Assembly (NCBI GenBank): GCA_015143295.1
Contig: CM026554.1
Span: forward strand, 30,517,531 to 30,581,530
Direction: 5' to 3'
Length of the DNA: 64,000 bases
From: Tetracentron sinense
Taxonomy: Eukaryota > Streptophyta > Magnoliopsida > Trochodendrales > Trochodendraceae
Shown here: positions 32,401 through 44,400 of the stretch, piece by piece
Layout of the letters: every line of letters starts with the position of its first letter
How positions within the stretch are numbered: the first letter of the stretch is position 1
Notes under the pieces: generated by a model
Databases searched by the model: none
Told to the model about the DNA's origin: nothing
Seen by the model: the letters and a program-made list of their open reading frames with translations, nothing else
Made by a program: the position numbers and the translations under genes

Positions 32401-35400
32401 CTTACCAGAAAGGCAAAAAAATAAAAGATGGAATTCAAAATTACTAATAGTGGATGGGACATTCCTAATTTTCCCTTAAATGCAAATAATATATTATTTA
32501 CCACTGCAGCACTGCAGGAAGTATTAAAAATATTTCCATTTTGTCTTCTTTTTGTAGCTAATAATTGGCATTATCCCAGGTTATTTGCTTATGGTTGAAA
32601 TTGGATGCATTACCCAAAATAATATTATTGGAAAAGTTGTATATTTGGCTCTTGATAACCTGACATAATCTCTTAGAGTTTGTATGGGACTATGGGTGCA
32701 TGACTAGACTAGAAAATGAAATAGGGTCTAGAACAGTGTTAAATAAAACTGCCTCACTCAAGTTGGTATGCACGGTGTTTTGAGGTCCTTTTGGTGGATG
32801 GCATGCTCAAGTTTTGAGACACATTTGCTGTCCAGAGGAACATATATTCAAACTGCAGTTGGTGCAAATTGATATCCCCAACTTTGTTTTTTGGTGCATC
32901 TTAACTGGCCTTTCACTAAAGTAAACATGCCTTGTTAAACCAATTACATTTCATTCAACTTCCTCGTTGGATACAGCTAAAGTCTAAATATTCTTGTTAA
33001 ATTTTACCATAGAATGAAATATATTTCCTGGCACATGTAGTGGCTCCTTGGTCTTGCATAGGAGATTTTCTAGATGACAACCACCCAATTGGCCAGTTAT
33101 AACTTATAATCATCCATTGTACCACCTTTCTTCTCTTCGCTCTCTTCCTACCTTGCCATTTTGCTCGGCAATCGACGACCGACAATCAGACTGATCAATA
33201 ACTGTGGTTAAGATTCATTCACCCCTATGGTTTCTCCATTTAATATTAGTTTTTTTTTTTAAAATATTAACCTTAGGTTGATTAAGTTCAACCACAATTA
33301 AAGGGCTACAAGCCGCCACATCTCTTTTAAACATCCACCAACTGTATTTAAGATTCACGCACCCCTGGGGTTCATCCGTCTAACCTTCTTTTTTAGGGAA
33401 AAAATATTATCCTTAGGTTGATTATGCTTAACCACAATTAAAGAGGCTGTACAAGCTGCCATGTATCCCTTTTTACACCTACTAGCTGTGGTTAAGAATC
33501 ACTCATTCTTAGGGTTCACCATCTAACCTTGTTTTTTTGAAAAATAAAGATAGAAAATAATATTAACCTTAGATTGATTAGGCTTAATCACAGTTAGAGG
33601 GGGATGAATGGGACACATGGCGGCCTGTAGAGTGTAGAGGCAGCGGGTAAGAATAAGGACCCTTTAATTATTAAATTTCTGAAAATAATTTAGAATTACT
33701 TAAAATGGTGCACATTAGCATGACTAGTGCGCGCTCGTGCACTTTAGCATGGTAGAATATTGGAGGTGGGAACGTGGGATTGAGGAAACGTTTGGTTGAT
33801 GCGATGTTAATCCATTGGGTTGTCTTTCTAATTTAATAAAGTATCGTGACTATTCATAATATAAAAAAGTGGAAGTTTTGCTTTAACTGGTTTTGCAACC
33901 AAGCAGGGGTTAATTTTAGAAAAATTCAGGGAAAAATAAAAATATATTAATAATTATAAAAATATACAGGGAAATCTGATTAAAAGAAATACAAAATAAG
34001 TAGATTTTTTTTGCCAAATTTAGAAAATTTATGAGTTCAAAAATTCGCGAATAATTTGGCAATCCAAAAATTCGCGATTTTTTGAAATTAAGGTGTTTGT
34101 TGTTACAAAGGCTACACCACGTGGGAGTTTTAGGCTGCAAATTTTTTTTACAATCAAAATATTAAGACTCATTCTTCATCTCTCTTTATCATGTTTTGGC
34201 AGTACAAATGGCGTGTTTAAATTATGAATAATTAAATAAATTGTTTATGGCAAAAGGTGCTTGTTGAGTATTGTTGTAATGGAGTATTTGTTGTGCATCT
34301 ATTGCTTTTTTGTTGGGAACCATAATAAATAGGTACCATCAGATGTCGGAAGAGGCAATTGCAGAGGCTTGCCCAGTTTGTCGGGGAAATTGCAATTGCA
34401 AAGCATGTTTGCGCAGAAATGGAACTCTTGAGGTTGGTTTTGGCAGTGCTTGGTGTTATATGCTTCATTAGTGTCACGGTGTCACCGCTCCTTACCTCAT
34501 TCATGATATTTGATGTCTTGTTAATGAATCACTGTAGGTGTCTGTGGAATCAGAAATGAAGATAAATGAAGATGAAAATGTTCAGCACGAAATTGTTCAG
34601 CACAATAAGTATTTGGTATATGTACTTCTTCCGTTTCTTAAACAATTTTGTCAAGAACAAACAATGGAAAAGGAGGCGGAGGCTAAGATTCAAGGTATGC
34701 ATATCTTTGGGAAATCATTGCTTTTGTTGACAAGAGTCTTTGGTATCCATTTCAGATGATACATGTAACCCATTAATTTAAGATCTCTATGCTGTACAAA
34801 AATCTCTGAGAGGAGCTAAAATTTGACTTGAATGGCTAGAGATGATTTACAACAGAATGATGCTCATAGATCAAATGATGGGATTGGCCTTATTATTGTA
34901 GGATGTCCATGACTGATGGAAATGCAATCAGATAAGAATTAAAATTTTGACGGCTAGAGAAGATTTAGAGGCATGAAAGAAATTTGCTGGTACAGTTAGT
35001 GATTGCTCAATCAATGTAAGCTTCTCGGCTTACTAATCCAAGAGATAGCCTACCAACTGAGCAAGACAAATAAATTGGTCCATGGGCAGCATGCATTACT
35101 TGCACAACTCAGAAAGTGAGACAAAACAAGATCTTATTGTTTAAATTTTGTCTCACTAATGTTCCATTTGGACAGGTTTATCATTTTCAGAGATTAAGGT
35201 ACAACAGGCAGTTTGTTCTAGTGACGAGCGTGTGTACTGGTAGTTCTTTTCCCCAAATCTTGATTACCTTGTCATCATTCCATAATTTTGTCGAGCACCT
35301 GATGTTATCTCATGTTCTTTTGGGCAGCAACAACTGCAGAACTTCTATTTTTGACTTTCACAGAAGTTGTCCTAACTGTTTATATGACCTCTGCCTTACT

Positions 35401-38400
35401 TGTTGCCGGGAGCTTCGGGATGGCTACCTGCAGGGTGGTAGGGAGGAAGTAGTCATGGAATATCTGGACAGAGGGAAAGATTACTTGCATGGTGGAGACC
35501 CTCTTCCTGTGCCTTCAGGGCAGAATGAAGATTTTAGCATTTGTGTTGAGACGAGCTCTAAAGATCATGTTAGGCCAATATTTGGGTGGAAAGCAAATAA
35601 AAATGGTAGCATCCCTTGTCCCCCAACAAATATGGGTGGTTGCGGTCATGGACTTCTGGAGCTGAAGTCTATGTTCCCTGAAAATTGGGTTTCAGAGTTG
35701 GAAAAGAAAGCAGAAGAAATAGCCAAATCTCACATACTTACAGATGTTCCCGGAAGTTCTAAGCAGTGGTGCTCCTGTTTCAACTTGGTTGGCGAGATTG
35801 ACTTTGATAACAAGAGATTACGGGAAGCTGCTTCTCGAGAAGATTCCAATGACAACTATTTGTACTGTCCAACAGCTATAGATATCCAACACGGAGATCT
35901 GGAGCACTTCCAGAGGCACTGGAACAAAGGCGAGCCGGTGATCGTCAGCAATGTGCTTGAATGTACTTCTGGCTTGAGCTGGGAACCGATGGTTATGTGG
36001 CGTGCATTCCGTCAAATTACAAATTCCAAGCATTCCTCTCATTTGGAGGTGAAGGCCCTTGATTGCCTGGATTGGTGTGAGGTTAGATCTATAACTTTAC
36101 TCCTTTTGGCTTGATATATGTTTGTGGGAATTGGTGGACTGTATGGAGGCTGGTCTTATTTCGAGGGTGTATGACCCACAATGAGACATGTAGCTCTTCG
36201 ATCTATCATTCTTTTTGTGATCAGAACAAATAATGAATGGTCCCAAAAAAATTAATAAAGATAAGATGGTATGTTTATCTGAATGGTGAACTTTTGGCTA
36301 TGAGATCTTATATGTTGAACCATTCAATGGTGGCTTGCCATTGTAGCCGTTCTTGTGAGTTGTGGCATACCCGATGGGTGCTTTTTCCTTTGTTTTAAAT
36401 ACATTTGATTACTTGGACGTGTAAATAGAAACACTGTTGATTAGGAAGTTGGAGTACATCTTCCAATCCTACAATCAAAGAACAATTGCTTGAAAGAATT
36501 ATGTGTTGTGTTTTCTTTTCCTTACCTTTCCGTTGTTTAGGCTGCACTTATGTTTCGACATTGGTGATCGTCTCATCTGACTTGAAATATATATTTGTCT
36601 TAAATTCATCTGATTACTTGGAGAAGTCAGTAGAAAAGAAGATAGTTTAAATTTATCCTTTAATCGTAAATGAAATGGCAATTGCTTGAAGAATATGTAG
36701 TGTGTTTTCCTGTCCTTCTTACCTTTCCTATGATTAAGCTGCATTTGTATTAAGTTGAGACGATAAATGATTACTTCTGCATCATTCTGCTTTATCTAAA
36801 ATACAATCTTTTTTCTTCTTTTGTTTGAAATGCATTTATTACTAGGACTTGTAAATAGTAACCTGGATGGTTTATAGCGTAACATACATCCTCTAACCCT
36901 GCAGAGTGCAGTCTAATAAAAATTGCTTGAAGGATATGCTTTGTGCTATCCTTTTTCCTTACTTTTGATCACACAGCATTCTATATCAAGCTGAAGCTTG
37001 GGAGTTGGGACGTGGAATGATCTGCTTCTTTGATCATTGTGCCTGACTTAGATTACATAATGCTTTGCCAATTTTTTTATTTTTCTTAAATACATTTGAT
37101 TGTTTGGACAATTATAGAGAAACTCCAATGATTTCGAACTTTCAATACATATTCTAAGACTGCCTTCAGATAACAATTGCTTGAAGAATTGTGGGTTGTA
37201 TTTTAGTCTTCGCCCTGCTTTCCTTTGATTAGGCTGCACTCTTACTGCATTGATGCATGCATGATATGCTTCTGTATCATTGTGCCTGCAGTTCTTATGG
37301 CATCTGCCTCCTCATCCTAAACTAATTGGAAATGGGTAGTTTGGTCAACTGGTCTATGCAAATTCAGGGATGTTAAGGGCTGGACCAGTTTAGGCACGGT
37401 TCTAATCAAGCCTCTAATATTTTGGCCCAAGCTTGGCCTATATTTACTTGAGCTATAGCTGGGCTGGGCTTGGGCCAACCCCCATGTCTTCCAAATTAGT
37501 TGTTATACATTTATACGTCATTTTTTTGGTTGTTATAGTAAACTAATAAACCATTGCAAGACCATTATTTACACTTTTCCCATTAGTCAAAGGGGCTTTA
37601 TTACATAAGAGACATTTTGTATGGAACTATCATAATTCCCAAATTTTTGTTAATGGAAGTTTGAGTTTCAGCTTCTTTTTTTTTCTTGTGCTCTAGTGGG
37701 ATATTATATAAAATAACTTATAATATGTTTTTTCGGTTTAAGAAGGTATTCTCGTGTAATAAGGGGCAAATATGTACTTCAATTACAGATTTATTTTATA
37801 AGGTATATTATATATTATACATTATATGTTTATATATATATATATATACATACATACATACATACATATAGATAGATAGATAGATAGACATATGTAAATT
37901 ATGTTGGGTCGAGCTTTAGGGAGCCCAACCCAAGCCCTACCTACAATACTATGGGCTTTGGAAATTTTGATCACGACCCTATCCCTAGGGCTTGGGTTAC
38001 GCTCCCTAAAGCTCTACCCAACATAATTTAAATATGTCTAGGGCTTAAATTATGGGCTAAATTAGGGTTTTTTCTGGGCCACCTGCCAGATTGACACCCC
38101 TACATGAAGTACTAAAGACTTCGTATGAACCTAAACTAATGATCCAAGTGTCGGGCCTGCCACACAGCTGGTGTAGCAAGACTAATGTTTTTCACATGTT
38201 TTTTTTTCATCGACTTAGCTCTGTTTTTGATTTACACTTCAGAAGGATAAATGCTTATCTATGTAAGAATATTTCTTGTTTGTTGACTATTTAAGAAGGT
38301 TTTAAAATTTGATGAAAAATGCATAAACTTTGTCAAAATTTCATAGATTACTGAAATATCTCAAAAATCTATCTTTTCACAAATTTGTGCCTTTTGTTTT

Positions 38401-41400
38401 GTCATTCCATTGCCATTTTCACATTTTTTATCTCAATATTTCATAAATATTGCTAAATATTGCATAAAATCACAATTTTCCATGTTATAAATTTACAATA
38501 TTTCGGTGAAAATATAGATCTATTGATCAAAAGCTAGGAATTTTCCGAATTATGCTCATCTTTGGTTCTCTTTGATGAATATATATTTTTAAATTTTTTT
38601 ATCACACTTTTGAGCTAAATCAACCCAAAGGGGCACACATTAGGTGAAAATCATTGTAGGCAATTTTCTTAGAAGAATATTTTTGGTGAAAATTGCGTGA
38701 AAAGTAACTCAATTTTTGTTACTGAATAAGCTTGAGTCAAGGCAAATTATTCCATATTCAAGTATTTCAATGTTTTCGGTTGATCCAAAATTTTTATTTA
38801 TTTTTACACTACGTACTAGTTTCCTATTTCTAACAAAAGTAATTATTATTTTAAAATCTGATTTTTACTATATTAGGTTGATTAGTAGTCAATATTAAAA
38901 TTAAGTATGTTATGTATAACTAGCTGGTCTATTGATTGGCTAGAAAAGTATTATTTGAGAAGTTACATAATTTTTTAATTAATTTGGTTTAAAAATATAT
39001 TTAAGTATTTGATTCATTACTGATAAATGAACATTTAATATAAACTCAATGCATTATTTATAAAGCATCTAGTTAAGTTGTTGTAAGTTAAATATTTTTC
39101 AATTAAATTTAAAAATAGTATATTGATGGGAAAATAGAAAAAATTATCGGTATAGTTATTATTATTACATACATTTTATTTATGTATTAGGCTTAATTAG
39201 CAATTAAAAAATAATTTTGTTGTTGAAAAAACAGCAATCAGAAAAAAAAATAAAAATTGCATATTAGCTTGTATTCATAGGAGTTTTAGCATGTAATTGA
39301 GGAATGGGCCATTAGTAGGAGCATACCATTGCGAAGAAATTTGGATTGATGGATATGGGCTGGCTGAGGGGATTGAGTTTTACATTCTCACATGAATACA
39401 AGAAGACAACTTTGAGTTTCTGCACAATTCCATGTGGATTATATGTAGCTCTGGTTGCAAAGTGGAGTCATATGTACCTTTTGATCTGCATTTAAGTTTG
39501 TATATCTACTTATGAGTTTTTGAACATTTTGTATTTTTATGATATTTATATTTGATTATGATACACCTTTGCCTGCACATTTCCTTGTTCTGTTCCCTAA
39601 TGCATATCTTATGTAGATGTTTTTTTTTTTTTTTTTGCATTTTATTTTATCCTTAAGTTTGTATTTATGTTTAATGTGTTTTGGAGTTTCAAACATAGTA
39701 ACAAAGTTGGGGTTCAGAAATAATTCGGCAATTGTCAAATTCGGAAAAATACGGGAACATTTCCAGAACAATTTGGGGAAAAAATAATAACTATAAAATG
39801 ATATCCAACAATTTAATTAAATAATATAAAAAATAAGCAATTTAATTTGTCTGAACTAAACGAATTATTACAAAATCTGCGAATAACTCCGGAATAATTT
39901 GTGAAATTCGGGAATAATTTGCTAAACCGGCGAATATTTTTTAGAACATTTTGGGAATCCTAAAATTCACTAATAATTCGGAGGATAGTTCGAGAACAAT
40001 TCGGGAATCCTAAAATTTGCGAATAATTCGGAGCATTATTTGACACAACTAAAATTTAGGAATAATTCGCGAACCTTCCAAAAATTCGGAGAATTTTGTT
40101 TCGATGGTTTCAACTAAATATTCATGTCTTCTCCACTTTTCTTCTCCTAATTTCTGCTTTGATGGTGTAAATTCACCATATCTTCTGATATTTGCAAAAT
40201 TTATCCTTTTAAAGGGAGATCTATCTGACATTTAAACCTTTCGACTTCAACTTGTCAGAACACTGAAATTATGAGATTATTTGTTGTAAAATCATATAAA
40301 GCAAACATCTTGTGTTATGCATTGCCACTAATTCTGATGGACCTTTTTTTCTTTAGTTCTTAGTTCTTATGGATCTACTGACACGGTGACACCCAACAAC
40401 TCAATAAGTTGACACATCTGCATGGTTTATTTGTTAAAAATCAAAGTTCTTAGTTCTGACCATTCAAAAAAACTTATGTCAAAAAGACTATCATTGAAGT
40501 ATTTATTTTATAGGTGTGAGGAATTCTATCATTCACTCAGTGTGTGAAGTTGGTAATCTTCAGTTGACTTTTTTACCCCCATGTATTGAATACCATTCTA
40601 TTAAATATAAGGGTATTTTCATAGAAAACAATTCATTAAATAGAGGAGACAAAAAGACAAGAAAAGACAAACTATACTTTCTCTCTCTTGTATTTAATGA
40701 CTGGTTCCGATGAAAAGACTAAAATACCCTTAATTTTAGTGGGTTTTGATAATTAATGCAGAAGTAAAAATGTCTTGGTGAAGGTTAACAAGTTCACACA
40801 CTGATTGAATTCTAGCAACATCCTATAGGTATTGATACGAGAGTGAACAGTATATAAATGATAGATAAATTATGGCTGAAATTATCAAAGTTTCCTCATT
40901 ATATCCCATAGTGTCGTGCAGGATGCATCTAGACTGTAGAATTGAGGGTCTGAGGGGTGTATCGGTATATGCTTGCTACTTTACATTTGACATTCTTTTT
41001 CCGAGTGATGGATGATATTGGACATTGATATTAAAGCTTGTGATAACACGCAGGTTGAGATTAATATCCACCAATTTTTCAAAGGGTATTCAGAGGGTCG
41101 AACACACACCGATTCGTGGCCTCAAATGCTGAAACTGAAAGATTGGCCTCCATCTAATTTCTTTCATGAGCGCTTGCCACGTCATGGTGCTGAGTTTGTC
41201 TGTGCCTTACCATTTAAGGAATACACTCATCCCTGCTTTGGACTTCTTAATCTTGCTGTAAAGTTGCCAAAGGATTCCCTGAAGCCGGACATGGGGCCAA
41301 AGACATATATTGCTTATGGAATTGCTGATGAATTGGGCCGTGGAGACTCTGTAACCAAACTTCATTGTGACATGTCTGATGCGGTATGCTGTGTTCTTTG

Positions 41401-44400
41401 AATTTTTGACAGATTACTATCATCACTTATCTATCACTAGCTGAAAATTTGTGTTAAGATGGGATGACAGGAAGAGACTATCTTCCTTGCCTCTTCCATA
41501 CATAGTGCCCCAATGCAGACCGTAGGAGCCACATTGGATGGATCCACCATTGGGATCTCTTTTGATAGAAATGCACCCACTTTCATGATCTTTGATCATC
41601 TGACCCATTCTGTTAGATGACCAGAAAGGAATACAGTGAACGGTGTGGAAAAAGTCTGTCGATTAAACATTTTGGATAACTCGATCGGCCATCAGGTCTA
41701 CATATGGCATATGGATCCTTGTGGTGGGACTGGGGCCTGCATAATAGTGGGTCTTATATTCTTATTCCCTTTGTATGTGTGTCAAGGAGCGTTTTGTAGC
41801 TTTCCTCCTTCCATGGTGCATGCATTCTTCTTTACACTGTTTGTTGCGCTGTTCTACTAGTCGGTGAATCTATGTGTGAAAATATTTTCTCTTGTTAACA
41901 TGGTTTCTTTTTACCGATTACTGATAAAAGAAATAGAATACTTATTCAATGAAAAGAAAATGTAAGCTAGTACTACTCTTGAACTATAGGACACATAGAA
42001 TTTAAAGGGGAAGAGAAAGAAGGAATGATAGAAGTTAAATTTCTTCCAAGGAAAATAGTAGGTTTTGTAATATTTTGTTTAAACATTAAGTTTATTATTG
42101 TAATTATTTTCTGATTTTTGTAGTATTTGTCAGCTTTCATCACGTCTGATTTTGCTCTGGTGGATTGTCTAGTACTAAGTAAATCTCTGTCTGTTTAAGA
42201 ATAGTATGTTGTGAACTTGAGTTTTTCAAGGTTTGCGAAATCAAGTACCCATACTGTATACTTGAACCCACCAACTCACATATATATACCATGAAGTTGG
42301 TTGGGCTCATCTTGGATGGATGATCACCTAAGGGTCATTCCAAAAATCGGTATCCTTTTCTTTTGGGTTAGAATTGGTACTTTTTTATCCGAGTCAAGAC
42401 TATGTCTATTATGGAGTTAGGCTGTAATATTCAATGTCACTCATCTGTTTTTTTTTTTTTTAATATTTTCATAATTTAAATCTTTGTTCTTGGTTTCGTA
42501 GGTGAATATTTTGACACATACTGGAGAAGTTATCCTTAGTCCTCAGCAGCTTGCTAACATAGAAAAATTCAAGGAGAAACATATTGTCCAAGACCAAAGA
42601 GAATTTTTTGGTACTGTTCAGATGGAGTACCAAATGGATGAGCATCATCTGTCACCATCCAGGGGGAAGTCCATGCCAGAGCAATATGGTATGAAGTCAC
42701 TTGTAACATCTACTGCCAAAATATCACCCCATTCTCAATTTTTCACACTAGAAATTGGTGGGTCTGGTACAATGCCTACAAATTCTGAACAAACCTGTGG
42801 TGGCCTTAATGAGCGGATATGTGATGAGGAAACGGCTGATGTAACCTATCAAGAGGATGGCGAAAATGGGTATTCTAGCTTAAACAACCAGAAGCTCTCG
42901 AAGGGAGTAGATATGGAAGAGAAGCAGCTGTCCGCATCACAAGCTTGCACAAATGAAGCTGGTTTGTTTCACATCGTGCTTGCAATTGATGAGCCACCTG
43001 GTAGTGGCCTGAATGTGAAGGAAGAAAACAGAAGTGGGTTCGATATCAAGTCTAATGGTGACATGCAAGATGTTGGAGTTCAGGAGGATGGAAGTTCTCG
43101 TGGTGTGGATATCAAAGTTGAAATGGATGAAGACCTTTCTGGAATTGGAGAAGAGGTTACGATAAGTACGAGCTCATCTGTTCGCGGAACTGAAAGCAGT
43201 GAAGAATTCAACACTACCCGGCTACATAAAGGGGAGGATGTTGGTTCTTTTGGTTTTGTAATTCAAACTAGTGAAGCACATGATGTTGTAATCAATGAGC
43301 TGGATGCAGAAAATGTGGTTTCTGGTCTACCATCGGAAGAGAAAGTTGACAATGATGTGGCAGATGAAACTATAAAGAGGAAGGAGTGGAAAAGAGGTGC
43401 TCGAGGTAGAAAGAAGACGGTGGGGAAATGGCGAACAGATTTAGGACGCAAAACAAAGAAAGCCACAACTGAGATTACTATTACAGAGTCTCAGATGGAG
43501 GGGGAAACTAGAAATAGTGAAGAACACAACAGGATTAGGAAAGGAGAAGAGGGTAATAACGGTTTGTCTAATGCCCAACCTTTGATTAATGAAGCACTTT
43601 TAACTGATCATCCAAGGGATGAGTTTTCTGGTTTTCCCTTGGAAGTGGTAATTAAGGATAATGTGAAAATGGAAACTAGTGGGTCTGTAAATACACCCGA
43701 AACTTCCGAAAAAAGTGAAGATACAGAGATGGTTCAAGATAGAATTATTTCCTGTGGTGGAAATCCTGCAGTTACGAGAAATAAAATGGGGGAGTCCGAA
43801 TCAGCAGATGGAGGGGCTCTTTGGGACATTTTCAGGAGACAAGATGTGCCTAAACTGCAAGAATATCTTAGAAAGCACTCCAGGGAATTTAGGCACATCC
43901 ATTGTTCTCCCGTGGAGCAGGTGATAACTGATCAAATATATCTGTATATAAACCTCTTGTTTGAATTATGGATAGTTAACATTGATGCATGTGAAATCTT
44001 TGGTTCCAGTATTATAGATGGTAATTAATGTCTATGAATAATATGTTTCTTTCTGAACTTTGAGGACTTTTAAGGTCAAAAGTGATCTTAATAGTTCGAT
44101 CTACCACATGCACAAACTGTCAAAAAGGAATAGGCAATTATCACAGTTTATCATGGCTTCTCTGAGATTAGATGCATAGATTGCTGCCAGTTCAATGTGT
44201 CCTAATATCCATTTAAGTATTGTATGTAGTTCAATGGTATAATGTGTATAACACTTATCTTAGATTTTCGCAGGTCATGCGTACACATGGCTAATTATCA
44301 AAGTTTATCATGTAAATATATTATACATTATAACTTCTCTTTCAATTATACAGGTTGTTCACCCCATTCATGACCAGACTTTCTACTTGACTTTGGAGCA

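Larger units (their letters stand above)
36082..41053 (+). other. Intron 6 (5.0 kb), repeat-filled, just before the JmjC HxD exon
   Basis: The phase-0 intron opens GTTAGATC and ends AACACGCAG. It contains repeated TTGATTACTTGGA/TTGCTTGAAGAAT phrases (36400-37240), a GGGCTTGG-rich inverted repeat with microsatellites (37370-38105), a TTCGGGAATAATT repeat field (39700-40100) and a foldback element (40517-40822). No exon-like sequence was found. Confidence 0.8.

Noticed and set aside
34985-35065. tRNA-like GCTCAGTTGGTAGGC on the minus strand in intron 4
   Set aside because: It has a D-loop-like phrase, but no cloverleaf with anticodon and T-arm can be drawn; at best a decayed SINE head.
43984-44028. 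Extension of exon 8 into intron 8 as a C-terminus
   Set aside because: The homology jumps from PVEQ at 43920 to VVHPIHDQ at 44354, and phases agree; the read-through is intronic.
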